From: CALINB01 sp938045325
GTDB lineage: Bacteria > Pseudomonadota > Alphaproteobacteria > Rhodospirillales > CALINB01
Assembly: GCA_038114465.1 (NCBI GenBank)
Contig: JAYNQW010000002.1
Coordinates: 310,001-374,000, forward strand
Direction of reading: 5' to 3'
Length of the DNA stretch: 64,000 nt
Made by a program: the position numbers and the translations under genes. A model generated the notes under the pieces. That model did not search any database. It was not told the origin of the DNA and saw only the letters and a list, made by a program, of their open reading frames with translations. Each line of letters starts with the position of its first letter. Positions within the stretch are counted from its first letter, which is position 1. This document shows, one piece after another, positions 17,378-25,073 of the stretch.

Positions 17378-17436
17378 AAAAATTGATTTAGAGCTTCGGC
17401 AAAAAAGCCTTTAGCACGGTTTATAAATCAATTTTT
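17378..17436. repeat. Long inverted repeat, 13-bp AT-rich perfect arms, 33-bp loop
   Basis: AAAAATTGATTTA at 17378-17390 is exactly complementary to TAAATCAATTTTT at 17424-17436. It fills most of the 200-bp gap between the enolase-superfamily gene and the next small gene. It could be an extended terminator stem, a regulatory RNA structure or a protein-binding site. No other gene signal is seen in the gap. Confidence 0.5.
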
Positions 17437-17476
17437 ATCAAAAAAGACTGGACTCAAAAATGGTCTTCATGGCGAA

Positions 17477-17749
17477 ATGGCGACTATTATTGGCATTGTA
17501 GGAATGGTTATCGGGATTGCTGGCGTATCGATTGCTTGGATTGCACTAACAAAAGTTCAAGCTTTATCGGTCATGTTTGTTAAAGCGCACATCCAAGGTT
17601 TAAGAACCGAAACTGCTAAGAATTCCGCGGCTATTAATACAATTATCAATAAGCTTGCGATCATGGATAAGTCAAAGAGCAATGCTGAAATTGCTGAGGC
17701 GGATGAATCGAAAGAAGATATAGCACCGCCTTCATCATCAACACACTGA
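17477..17749 (+). CDS. Small single-pass membrane protein, unknown function
   Basis: The 90-residue protein starts directly with a Gly/Ile/Val-rich helix (residues 3-25). A helical, probably coiled-coil segment follows (about 30-68, KVQALSVMFVKAHIQGLRTE region) and then an acidic Glu/Ser tail. No family recognised. No strong ribosome site is visible and codon use is AT-richer than in the catabolic genes. Orientation and proximity to the next small membrane protein and MscS suggest a membrane-stress group, but this is weak. Confidence 0.55.
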   Translation: MATIIGIVGMVIGIAGVSIAWIALTKVQALSVMFVKAHIQGLRTETAKNSAAINTIINKLAIMDKSKSNAEIAEADESKEDIAPPSSSTH

Positions 17750-17810
17750 GGATCAATAAAATAGATCCCAGTGTTTTCTGAGCTCAACAAAGCTCACGGG
17801 GGAGAGCGAC

Positions 17811-18056
17811 ATGGGAGTACAACACCGTCATCAGGTCAACGATGACGATAATTCCAAAAATTGGAAAATTATTTTAGCAGCCGTCATCCCCGTTTGGGGT
17901 GTTGTCATGTTCATCGGCTGGTTTGTCATATCCGCACTCGTTCCTATGATGGAACCTGACAAAGCGAACCAAATTGCGAACGATGCACCGTACAAAGCCA
18001 TAGTTGATTTCAATACCGCTGCGGGCGAAAGCGACGCAAAAAAGCTCAAAAAATAA
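17811..18056 (+). CDS. Small single-pass membrane protein, unknown function
   Basis: The 81-residue protein has a polar N-terminal tail with Asp/Asn, one membrane helix (about residues 19-44, IILAAVIPVWGVVMFIGWFV) and a short soluble C-terminus ending in Lys residues. A strong GGGGGAG ribosome site precedes the ATG by seven bases. No family recognised. It lies 134 bp upstream of MscS. Confidence 0.65.
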   Translation: MGVQHRHQVNDDDNSKNWKIILAAVIPVWGVVMFIGWFVISALVPMMEPDKANQIANDAPYKAIVDFNTAAGESDAKKLKK

Positions 18057-18172
18057 GATTCTGACAACCTAAACTCTTTAAGCGCGGGACATTAAATTCC
18101 CTTTATTGTGCGTTCTCAGGCTTGCCCTGGCGCTAGAGGTATGAGAAAAACCTCAATGAAAGCATACCCATT

Positions 18173-18182
18173 GGGGGGGGGG
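18173..18182 (+). repeat. G10 homopolymer abutting the MscS ribosome-binding site
   Basis: Ten consecutive G residues run directly into AGG, so the Shine-Dalgarno GGAGG of the following TTG-started gene is part of the tract. Such tracts are prone to slippage, and here a length change would alter spacing or strength of translation initiation, not the reading frame. Confidence 0.6.
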
Positions 18183-18190
18183 AGGTTTCA

Positions 18191-19090
18191 TTGCAAGAAC
18201 AAGTTCAAGCGTTGAGCAAATTCATCGATGCCATTATTGAATTTGCCGTGAAATACGGCTTTCAATTCTTAGGTGCCCTTGTTTTTCTCATTATCGGCAT
18301 CAAGCTCGCCGGCTGGTGCGCCGAGCGAATCAAAGGCATGCTCGAACGAAAAGAATTGGACCCTATGTTGGTCAAATTCGTCGGCGGGGTTATCAAGCTT
18401 CTCATCCTTGCGATCATCATCATCATTACACTCAGTAATTTAGGCATTAGTATCGCGCCGCTGGTCGCCCTCGCGGGTGGCGCCGTCTTCGGTGCTTCAC
18501 TTGCCATCCAGGGGCCCTTGTCGAACTACGGCGCAGGCCTTGCCATTATCCTTGCCCGCCCTTTCACCGTTGGCGACACGGTTAAAGTTAAAAGCATCAG
18601 CGGCGTGGTAACTGATGTTTCCTTAGCCGCGACAAAACTGGTCGGTGAAGACGGTGAAAAGATTACCGTCCCCAACAAGCAAATTGTGGGTGAAATTATT
18701 GTCAATTCGAGTGCTAACAGAATTGTCGAAACGGAAATTGCCATTGCCTTTGATCAGAACGCTGACCGGGCCATTGAAGCGATCGCAAAGGCATTAAAAG
18801 AGTCTCCCGAACTCAGTGATGAAACAGAACCGCAAGTCGGCATCCACGACTTTTCATTCGGCGGGATCGTCATTGGACTACGGTACTGGGTCGCAAGCAG
18901 CACTTATTTTCAAAGCCGATATGAGATCAACAGGCGTGCATTATCCGCGCTGAATTCTGCCGGCATTAAACTGGTTCCCCTTGGCAAAGCGGCATTTATC
19001 GCCGATGCGCCTGCATCGTCCTCTTCTGCTTTTAATCAAGATGAAGATAATGAAGTTGGCCTGCCTTCCGCAGACAGTAAAAAGAAGTAA
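18191..19090 (+). CDS. mscS: Small-conductance mechanosensitive channel, MscS family
   Basis: The 299-residue protein has three N-terminal membrane helices (about residues 15-105). The third has the Gly/Ala-rich pore pattern LAGGAVFGASLAIQGPLSNY, followed by ARPFTVGDTVKV of the beta domain and a C-terminal alpha/beta cage domain. The length is close to the E. coli type. The start is TTG at 18191, five bases after GGAGG; no ATG upstream is in frame. The channel opens under membrane tension to release solutes during osmotic downshock. Its stop overlaps the start of a possible longer form of the next gene in TAATG. Confidence 0.92.
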   Translation: MQEQVQALSKFIDAIIEFAVKYGFQFLGALVFLIIGIKLAGWCAERIKGMLERKELDPMLVKFVGGVIKLLILAIIIIITLSNLGISIAPLVALAGGAVFGASLAIQGPLSNYGAGLAIILARPFTVGDTVKVKSISGVVTDVSLAATKLVGEDGEKITVPNKQIVGEIIVNSSANRIVETEIAIAFDQNADRAIEAIAKALKESPELSDETEPQVGIHDFSFGGIVIGLRYWVASSTYFQSRYEINRRALSALNSAGIKLVPLGKAAFIADAPASSSSAFNQDEDNEVGLPSADSKKK

Positions 19091-19116
19091 TGAATCACAA
19101 ACCAAAGGAGAAAACT

Positions 19117-19290
19117 ATTAAGAATATTTTTGCCGCCCTTGCCGTCGTTTCCTTAATGGCATTCGCGACCACAGCTTGTTCGCCGGAAGTCGGTAGCAAA
19201 GAATGGTGCGAAGACATGAAGAAAAAAGATAAAGGCAAGTGGACGGCTGAAGACACGAAAAACTTTGGGAAGCATTGCCTCCTCAAATAA
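19117..19290 (+). CDS. Small DUF3012-type lipoprotein, possible ATT start codon
   Basis: The mature part CSPEVGSKEWCEDM...GKWTAEDTKNFGKHCLLK has the DUF3012 cysteine/tryptophan pattern. It is preceded by a hydrophobic signal (IFAALAVVSLMAFATTAC) with a weak lipobox. Two starts are possible: ATG 19090, which overlaps the mscS stop and gives a charged nine-residue extension, or ATT 19117, which lies six bases after a strong AAGGAG (19105-19110) and gives a textbook signal peptide. I favour ATT because the ribosome site would otherwise lie inside the gene. The protein is about 58 or 66 residues. Function unknown; probably a lipoprotein of the cell envelope. Confidence 0.72.
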   Translation: MKNIFAALAVVSLMAFATTACSPEVGSKEWCEDMKKKDKGKWTAEDTKNFGKHCLLK

Positions 19291-19310
19291 TCAGCATTTA
19301 GAATTAAAGG

Positions 19311-19343
19311 TAAAGGCCGGCTGTTACGCCGGCCTTTATTTTG
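19311..19343. terminator. Rho-independent terminator between convergent genes
   Basis: An 11-bp perfect stem TAAAGGCCGGC/GCCGGCCTTTA with loop TGTTAC is followed by TTTTG. It ends the mscS-lipoprotein transcript and, being nearly symmetric, may also serve the minus-strand dioxygenase gene. Confidence 0.85.
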
Positions 19344-19357
19344 TCTGATATTTGCCG

Positions 19358-20206
19358 TTAAACCGGCCTGTCGCCCTCCAAAATAATCCGGTGCAATAAT
19401 CGGAGTTGTGTGATGTCATAATTAACATCGACCTTGTGCATCACTGAACGATTATCCCACATAACCAGATCACCTTGACGCCAACGGTGCCTGTAGACGT
19501 ATTTCTTTTTTGTCGAATGCTTTGTTAATTCATCAACAAGCTTAGCACTGGCAACCGGTGCCAGCCCCAAAAAACGCTTTATGCGAAGCGGATTAATATA
19601 AATCGCCTGTTTTGCCGTATCCGGATGGGTCCGCACGACAGGATGAACCATGCCATCGGCGACTTCCGTCGGCATGGCGTTGCCTTCATTGGCACGCTCA
19701 TCTTCACTTGGCGGCTTTCTACTTTCGCGATAGGCATGAACCGCCTTGAGGCCGGCAATACGCGCCCGCAATGCTTCGGGAATATCCTCATACGCTAATT
19801 GCATATTGGCAAAACAAGTATCACCGCCCTCTTTCGGTAATGTAACCGCATGCAGCATAGTTGCTTTCGGCGGTGTCGCCCAAAACGAATGATCCGTATG
19901 CCAAGTTTGGCCTAGCAGATCGGGCTTACCGTCTTTCGTTTTTTCCTGATTGGAAACTGTATTAATAACAGAATACCCCGGCAGTTGGTTGCGCGTTAAA
20001 AGTTGCTCTAGGGGCTTACCGAATGCCTTCGCAACATCAATAAAATGCTTTGGCTCCAAATTTTGCTTACGGAAAACGATTACAGATTGATCGACGAAAG
20101 CTTTATATACTTTTTCGACCGTCTCGGAATCGAGCGCTTCGGTTAGATCAAGGCCTATCACTTCGGCCCCGTATTGTTTGGATAATGGTTTGATTTGAAA
20201 AGACAT
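19358..20206 (-). CDS. TauD/TfdA-family Fe(II)/2-oxoglutarate dioxygenase (A)
   Basis: The 282-residue protein has iron ligands H103 and D105 in TWHTDHSF and H257 in WDNRSVMHKVD, plus the 2-oxoglutarate-binding Arg in LRLLHRIIL. Length and motif spacing are typical of the taurine/2,4-D/alkylsulfate dioxygenase family. It is divergently arranged with, and similar along its full length to, the product at 20328-21176, so they are paralogues. The substrate is unknown. Neighbouring acyl-CoA genes do not indicate a sulfonate, and no ABC sulfonate transporter is present. Confidence 0.92.
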   Translation of the reverse strand: MSFQIKPLSKQYGAEVIGLDLTEALDSETVEKVYKAFVDQSVIVFRKQNLEPKHFIDVAKAFGKPLEQLLTRNQLPGYSVINTVSNQEKTKDGKPDLLGQTWHTDHSFWATPPKATMLHAVTLPKEGGDTCFANMQLAYEDIPEALRARIAGLKAVHAYRESRKPPSEDERANEGNAMPTEVADGMVHPVVRTHPDTAKQAIYINPLRIKRFLGLAPVASAKLVDELTKHSTKKKYVYRHRWRQGDLVMWDNRSVMHKVDVNYDITQLRLLHRIILEGDRPV

Positions 20207-20327
20207 TCTATGGGCTTACCAACATTGCGAGGGAATAATCAACACCCCGATACGATTAAATTTTACTTTTTGCTGTTAAATATAACAATATTCAATATTA
20301 CGACGCATCAAACGATAGGAATGACAG

Positions 20328-21176
20328 GTGGCCATTCAAATCAACCCGCTTTCAGACGTTTTGGGCGCCGAGGTAACCGGTATTGATCTTCGCAAACCGC
20401 TGGACCCTGAAACAATCGATAAGATCTACAAGGCCTTTATTGAAAATGTTGTGATTGTGTTTCGCAATCAGGACATGGACCACAAGCAATTTTTAGCGGC
20501 GGCGAAGAATTTTGGTGAACCGAAGCCGCGGCGAGACAAACAGCGTCTTGTCGACGGCAGTCAGCTCATCAGTTACGTGACCAATGAACTGAAGCATGAG
20601 GATGGCAGACCGAAAGTCTATGGCTGCTTTTGGCACACGGACCACTCCTATCAACCTGAACCGCCGAAAGCGACCATGCTGAACCCTGTGACGCTGCCGC
20701 AGACCGGCGGTGATACCTGTTTTGCCAATACGCGGTCTGCTTACGACGCCTTATCCGAGACGATGAAGGTGGAAATAAAAGATCTCAAGGCAGTTCATTT
20801 TTTCAAAGACCGGCGCAAGCCGCCTTCCCGAGAGGAACGCGAACAGGAAGCAGCCGGCACGGCCGACGCCATAACTGATGGTGTCGCGCATCCCGTCACC
20901 TGCACGCATGCCGACCATGGCGGCAAGGCTATCTATATTAATCCCCTACGGGTGAAACGGTTTGTCGGCATGGCGCCGGAAGAAAGCGTTCAGATGATCG
21001 ACGCATTGGCCCGGCACGCCACTCAGGATCAATTCGTCTACCGCCACACCTGGCAACCAGGCGATGTGATTATGTGGGATAACCGGCAAGCCTTACATAA
21101 AGCGACCGAAGATTGGGATCTCACTCAGAAACGAGTCTTGCACCGCGTCCTGCTTAAAGGCGATAAACCAAGCTAA
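20328..21176 (+). CDS. TauD/TfdA-family Fe(II)/2-oxoglutarate dioxygenase (B)
   Basis: This is a 282-residue paralogue of the divergent neighbour. Iron ligands are H103 and D105 in FWHTDHSY and a distal His in WDNRQALHKAT, with the 2-oxoglutarate Arg in KRVLHRVLL. The start is GTG at 20328 with AGGA seven bases upstream; the nearby ATG at 20321 is out of frame. The two paralogues have the same length and motif register, so they probably arose by duplication and inversion. Its stop overlaps that of the convergent HMG-CoA-lyase-like gene by a few bases. Confidence 0.92.
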   Translation: MAIQINPLSDVLGAEVTGIDLRKPLDPETIDKIYKAFIENVVIVFRNQDMDHKQFLAAAKNFGEPKPRRDKQRLVDGSQLISYVTNELKHEDGRPKVYGCFWHTDHSYQPEPPKATMLNPVTLPQTGGDTCFANTRSAYDALSETMKVEIKDLKAVHFFKDRRKPPSREEREQEAAGTADAITDGVAHPVTCTHADHGGKAIYINPLRVKRFVGMAPEESVQMIDALARHATQDQFVYRHTWQPGDVIMWDNRQALHKATEDWDLTQKRVLHRVLLKGDKPS

Positions 21177-22117
21177 GCGGCCGCAGCTTTAAATCCTTTT
21201 GGCAAGCCGGCGAGCAGCACATGGCCATAGATTTGGTCATCGGGTAATGCCGCCGTAACGATCTCACGCACAGCCATCAATTTTTCAATATCGATACCGG
21301 TACGCAAACCTTGGGATTCAAGCAGGAATACTAAATCTTCCGTTACAATATTTCCTGAAGCCCCTGGTGCAAATGGACATCCGCCAAGACCGCCCAACGA
21401 TGCATCGAATGTTCGCACATCGACTTCAAGGGCGGCCAAAACATTAGCAAGACCAAGCCCCATGGTGTTGTGAAAGTGGGCACTCCCGAGTTTATTGCCG
21501 ATCGCTGCACGGGTTGATTTAAAGACACGCTTAACTTGATTGGGATTGGCGTAACCGACCGTATCGGCCAACCCGACTTCATCGACACCCGCTTCGACGG
21601 CAGCTTCGGCCATGCGCATGACTTCAAATTCATCGACAACACCTTGAATGGAGCATCCAAACGCCGTAGCCAGGCCCGTTTCCACATGGGGACGTTTGCC
21701 TTCGGGATAACTGTCGCGCAGTTCACAAATTTTTCGTACTTCTTCGATCATTTCTTTGTGATTTTTACGAACGTTGGAAATACTATGTGGCTCGCTGACA
21801 GAAATCGGGATCGTGACTTTATGGGCCCCCGCTTTAAATGCGTTCTCCGCCCCCCGCAGGTTCGGCACGAGCGCTAAAACCGTAATCCCTTCGACCTTTA
21901 AAGCGCCCTTTACCACATCGCCTGTATCGGCCATGCCGGGTATTAGTTTCGGCGGCACGAATGAGCCCACTTCAATCTCAAGCACACCAGCGGCGGCTTC
22001 GGTCTCAATCCATTTAAGCTTATCCTCTGTCGGCATGATGCCCTTGGCGTTTTGCAAGCCGTCGCGCGGACCGACCTCGCTGACCAAAACATCAATGTCT
22101 TCAGTACGTTGGTTCAT
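21173..22117 (-). CDS. mvaB: Hydroxymethylglutaryl-CoA lyase family enzyme
   Basis: This 314-residue TIM-barrel lyase shows EVGPRDGLQN at the N-terminus (metal/substrate Arg-Asp), IPISVSEPHS, GLADTVGYANP and the catalytic-cysteine loop GGCPFAPGASGN. Known members cleave HMG-CoA to acetoacetate and acetyl-CoA in leucine breakdown, and related enzymes act on other 3-hydroxyacyl-CoAs. The ATG at 22117 is chosen because AAGGAG precedes it; longer readings add a non-homologous tail. It is divergent from a class III CoA-transferase, which could supply the CoA ester. The gene symbol is given for the family. Confidence 0.9.
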   Translation of the reverse strand: MNQRTEDIDVLVSEVGPRDGLQNAKGIMPTEDKLKWIETEAAAGVLEIEVGSFVPPKLIPGMADTGDVVKGALKVEGITVLALVPNLRGAENAFKAGAHKVTIPISVSEPHSISNVRKNHKEMIEEVRKICELRDSYPEGKRPHVETGLATAFGCSIQGVVDEFEVMRMAEAAVEAGVDEVGLADTVGYANPNQVKRVFKSTRAAIGNKLGSAHFHNTMGLGLANVLAALEVDVRTFDASLGGLGGCPFAPGASGNIVTEDLVFLLESQGLRTGIDIEKLMAVREIVTAALPDDQIYGHVLLAGLPKGFKAAAA

Positions 22118-22299
22118 AGAATTCTCCTTGTTGAGACCTACGTTACGTCTATACTTTGGGCAACGCAATTATCTTTGCCTCGAAACCTAATGAGCATCAT
22201 CTTTGTTCACACAAAAGACTTCAGAATTGAAGCCACTGGGCGCTTAGTACTCGATATGTATTTTGTCCTGACCGGCGTGAGCCGTTTCGAAGAGGCCGC

Positions 22300-23505
22300 A
22301 TGATGAGCAAAAATCCAAAAACCGCAGGTCTGCCGCTTGATGGTATTCGCGTGGTCGAGTTTTGCCACATGGTCATGGGGCCATCGAGCGGGCTTGTTCT
22401 CGGTGACATGGGGGCCGATGTGATCAAGGTCGAGCCGTTGGGCGGTGATAAAACACGCACCATTACCGGCGCGGGTGCCGGGTTCTACCCCTACTTCAAC
22501 CGCAATAAACGTAGCCTGTGCATAGACCTTAAATCGGAAGCAGGCATGGCCGTCGTGCAAAAACTTATTAAAACGGCCGATGTGGTTACGGAAAACTTCC
22601 GACCCGGCGCCATGGACAAACTAGGCCTCGGTTTCGAGGACCTTAAAAAGCTCAATCCAGGTCTCATCTACTGTTCCCACAAGGGCTTTCTTAAGGGACC
22701 TTATGATCATCGCACGGCACTTGATGAAGTCGTGCAGATGATGGGCGGTCTTGCCTACATGACCGGACCCACGGGCCGTCCCTTGCGTGCCGGCGCCTCC
22801 ATCAACGATATCATGGGCGGCATGTTCGGTGTAATCGGCATTCTGGCGGCCCTGCGCGAGCGCGATCAATCCGGTGAGGGGCAGCTTATCAATACGGCTT
22901 TATTCGAGACCTGCATCATGTTGGTCGGTCAGCATATGGCGCAATACGCCGTCACCGGGAAACCGGCCGATCCGATGCCGGAAAGATTAGCGTCATGGGC
23001 GGTTTACGACATTTTTAAAACCAATGACGGCGAACAAGTCTTCCTCGGTGTCGTCACCGATACCCAATGGGAAGTCTTCTGCAAAGAATTTGATCGGCTC
23101 GATCTATTCGAAGACGAATCGCTCAACACAAACGTGAAACGTGTGCATGCCCGCGACAGAGTCATTCCGGTCGTCCAGGAAATCTGCGATCGTCTTACCA
23201 AACAGGAAATCATGGACACGTTTGAGCGCGTCGGCTTACCCTACGCGCCGATCACCAAGCCTCATGAGCTATATGACGACCCCCATCTCACTCAATCAGG
23301 CGGCCTGCTTGGTGTCACGGTGCCCAGCAACGGCCAAAAGACATCCATGCCGGCCTTGCCGCTGGAAATGAACGGCAAGCGCTTTGGGGTCCACCACGAT
23401 ATTCCGGATATCGGCGAGGACAGCCAAGCTGTCTTGGAAGAACTGGGCTATGATGACGATAGTATTCAGGATATGAAAATAAACGGCATCATAGAAATGC
23501 CATAA
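22300..23505 (+). CDS. Class III CoA-transferase (CaiB/BaiF family)
   Basis: In this 401-residue protein the N-terminal domain has VVEFCHMVMGPSSGLVLGDMGADVIKVE and NRNKRSLCIDLKS, the hallmark CoA-binding region. The central domain has GGLAYMTGPTGRP and SINDIMGGMFGV. Known members move CoA between acids (formyl-CoA/oxalate, carnitine, succinate/mesaconate) or racemise acyl-CoAs. GAGG precedes two tandem ATG codons; either could be used. It is divergent from the lyase gene with a 182-bp gap. The neighbourhood suggests activation of a hydroxy- or dicarboxylic acid before lyase cleavage. It is a paralogue of the product at 35565-36758. Confidence 0.9.
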   Translation: MMSKNPKTAGLPLDGIRVVEFCHMVMGPSSGLVLGDMGADVIKVEPLGGDKTRTITGAGAGFYPYFNRNKRSLCIDLKSEAGMAVVQKLIKTADVVTENFRPGAMDKLGLGFEDLKKLNPGLIYCSHKGFLKGPYDHRTALDEVVQMMGGLAYMTGPTGRPLRAGASINDIMGGMFGVIGILAALRERDQSGEGQLINTALFETCIMLVGQHMAQYAVTGKPADPMPERLASWAVYDIFKTNDGEQVFLGVVTDTQWEVFCKEFDRLDLFEDESLNTNVKRVHARDRVIPVVQEICDRLTKQEIMDTFERVGLPYAPITKPHELYDDPHLTQSGGLLGVTVPSNGQKTSMPALPLEMNGKRFGVHHDIPDIGEDSQAVLEELGYDDDSIQDMKINGIIEMP

Positions 23506-23516
23506 TTCGGCAACAT

Positions 23517-23532
23517 AGTGATTTTCATCACA
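23517..23532. promoter_or_regulatory. CRP/FNR-like site AGTGA-N6-TCACA
   Basis: The 16-bp sequence differs from the CRP consensus TGTGA-N6-TCACA by one base. It lies 57 bp before the small KR-rich secreted protein, with TATAAG about 22 bp downstream as a possible -10 element. The gap holds nothing else recognisable. Confidence 0.4.
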
Positions 23533-23588
23533 CTAAAAATGGAATAGATCAGCTTATAAGATGCTTCAATCCAAAGGACGGAGAAAAT

Positions 23589-23909
23589 ATGTCAAAACTT
23601 ACACTCATAAGCTGCCGTCTTTTCATGGCTGTTATTGCTGGCGCTTTTGCCTTTGCCTTAAATACGGTAACGCCAGTTGATTCTTATGCACAAGGCAAGC
23701 CGTCTTGGGCCGGCAAAAAGTCTGAAAAAGGCAGCCGCATGGAAGATGCCAAGGACATGGCAAAGGAACGCGGTAAAGGCAAAAAGAAAGGCCTGGATAA
23801 AGCCGAACGAGAAAAACGCCGCGCTGAGAAAAAAGCCGAGCGTGAAAAACGGCGGGCTGAAAAAAGAGCTAAGAGAGAAAAAAAACGCGCCAAACGGAAA
23901 AACAAGTAG
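23589..23909 (+). CDS. Small exported Lys/Arg/Glu-rich repeat protein
   Basis: The 106-residue protein has a clear signal peptide (hydrophobic core about residues 8-28, cleavage near SYAQG). A basic mature part then ends in tandem EKRRAEKKAER-type units (about residues 68-106), predicted to form a single charged helix. No family recognised. GGACGGAG precedes the ATG. A CRP-like site upstream and a strong terminator downstream make it a free-standing transcription unit. A periplasmic polyanion-binding or structural role is conceivable but not shown. Confidence 0.75.
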   Translation: MSKLTLISCRLFMAVIAGAFAFALNTVTPVDSYAQGKPSWAGKKSEKGSRMEDAKDMAKERGKGKKKGLDKAEREKRRAEKKAEREKRRAEKRAKREKKRAKRKNK

Positions 23910-23924
23910 AATTGATAGTGCATT

Positions 23925-23954
23925 TAACGGGATCGCCACGGCGGTCCCGTTTTT
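23925..23954 (+). terminator. Rho-independent terminator
   Basis: The stem AACGGGA/TCCCGTT, with inner CGCC/GGCG pairing, is followed by a T run. It is placed 16 bp after the KR-rich protein stop. Confidence 0.8.
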
Positions 23955-23999
23955 GATTCAACCAAAATTAAATTATGGATTTCCTTTACGGATACCCCT

Positions 24000-25073
24000 T
24001 TAGGGGTGAACGTCTTCAGTGAACCAATCGGTCGGTAATTCATTGCCGACACCCAGTTCCTTCGCCTTTTTCACCGCAATCGCACCGACGGCGGCAAACT
24101 GATACCCGGTTCCGGTATTGTTGATAAAACACGTCGTCTGATCGTCCGATGTGCGCCCCTTTTCGCGGCCCGAAATCAAATCAAATAAAGTCGGCGCGGT
24201 GTCGAATTTGACCGCTTTTTTGACTTCGCTTTCCTTGCCGCGGACTTTTTCGAGCGAGGGTAAATCTTTGGTGCTGATAATCGGCTGCTTGTCTTCGCGG
24301 TTATGGATGAACATTCGGTCCGCCGCTAAAATCGCATCCGGCGGTATCTCTGAGATTTTAATGCAGCAAAAATGCATGCCGGGCGCAATCCAGGATTTAT
24401 CGAAGATATAGTCGAGTGAACTGGATGAACACATAGCGATATCCATGCCTTCCATGGCCGCCTCGCCGGATTCGACAGGAATGATTTCGACATTCATGCG
24501 TGCACCGTATTCACGGCAAAACGCTTCGCGGTTTTCTTTGTTTGGGCTATAGACCTTGACAGTTTCGATATCCCGCACCGCGCAAGCCGCCATTAATTGA
24601 GCCCCCGCTTGCCACCCCGAACCGATCATACCGAGCGTTTTTGCATTTTCCCGGGCCAAATATTTAATCCCGAGGCCGCTCGTCGCGCCGACCCGCATAC
24701 GTTGCATGACGCCATCGGGAAAGATTGCCGTTGGTTCTCCCGTGTCGGTATCGAACAGCAACACCAAGCCGACCCAACGGTTATTCGGGGCCGCGGGCAC
24801 CTTCACCCGGCGCGGCATGCCGTCAATCTCCGGGCACGTAACAATATCGGAATTGATCCGAACGGCGGATGTTTTAAATTTCGGTGCAATACCATCGGCA
24901 GACTTCAAAGCATAAACCGCTTCCTCCATTGCCGTCGGCGCCAGGGTATCGGTCCGCGCACGCACGGCGCCCCTGCCCGCATCATATTCGACATAGGCCT
25001 CTTCCAAGACCTCGATGCACTCTGGCATGGTGATGATTTTATCGATTTCTTCATTGGATAAGATGAGCGTCAT
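24000..25073 (-). CDS. Ornithine cyclodeaminase/mu-crystallin family protein
   Basis: In this 357-residue NAD(P)-binding protein the Rossmann motif is GMIGSGWQAGAQLMAA (about residue 147 onwards). The N-terminal substrate lobe includes RMRVGATSGLGIKYLAR and the C-terminus has FINNTGTGYQFAAVGA. The family includes ornithine cyclodeaminase, alanine dehydrogenase, ketimine reductase and siderophore-diamine enzymes, so the reaction cannot be fixed. It starts directly after the TAA of the upstream GST gene (TAAATG), showing tight co-expression. Confidence 0.88.
   Translation of the reverse strand: MTLILSNEEIDKIITMPECIEVLEEAYVEYDAGRGAVRARTDTLAPTAMEEAVYALKSADGIAPKFKTSAVRINSDIVTCPEIDGMPRRVKVPAAPNNRWVGLVLLFDTDTGEPTAIFPDGVMQRMRVGATSGLGIKYLARENAKTLGMIGSGWQAGAQLMAACAVRDIETVKVYSPNKENREAFCREYGARMNVEIIPVESGEAAMEGMDIAMCSSSSLDYIFDKSWIAPGMHFCCIKISEIPPDAILAADRMFIHNREDKQPIISTKDLPSLEKVRGKESEVKKAVKFDTAPTLFDLISGREKGRTSDDQTTCFINNTGTGYQFAAVGAIAVKKAKELGVGNELPTDWFTEDVHP

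Noticed and set aside
23750..23905. CRISPR-like or DNA tandem repeats in the KR-rich gene
   Set aside because: The repetition is at protein level (EKRRAEK units), with diverged codons and no spacers.
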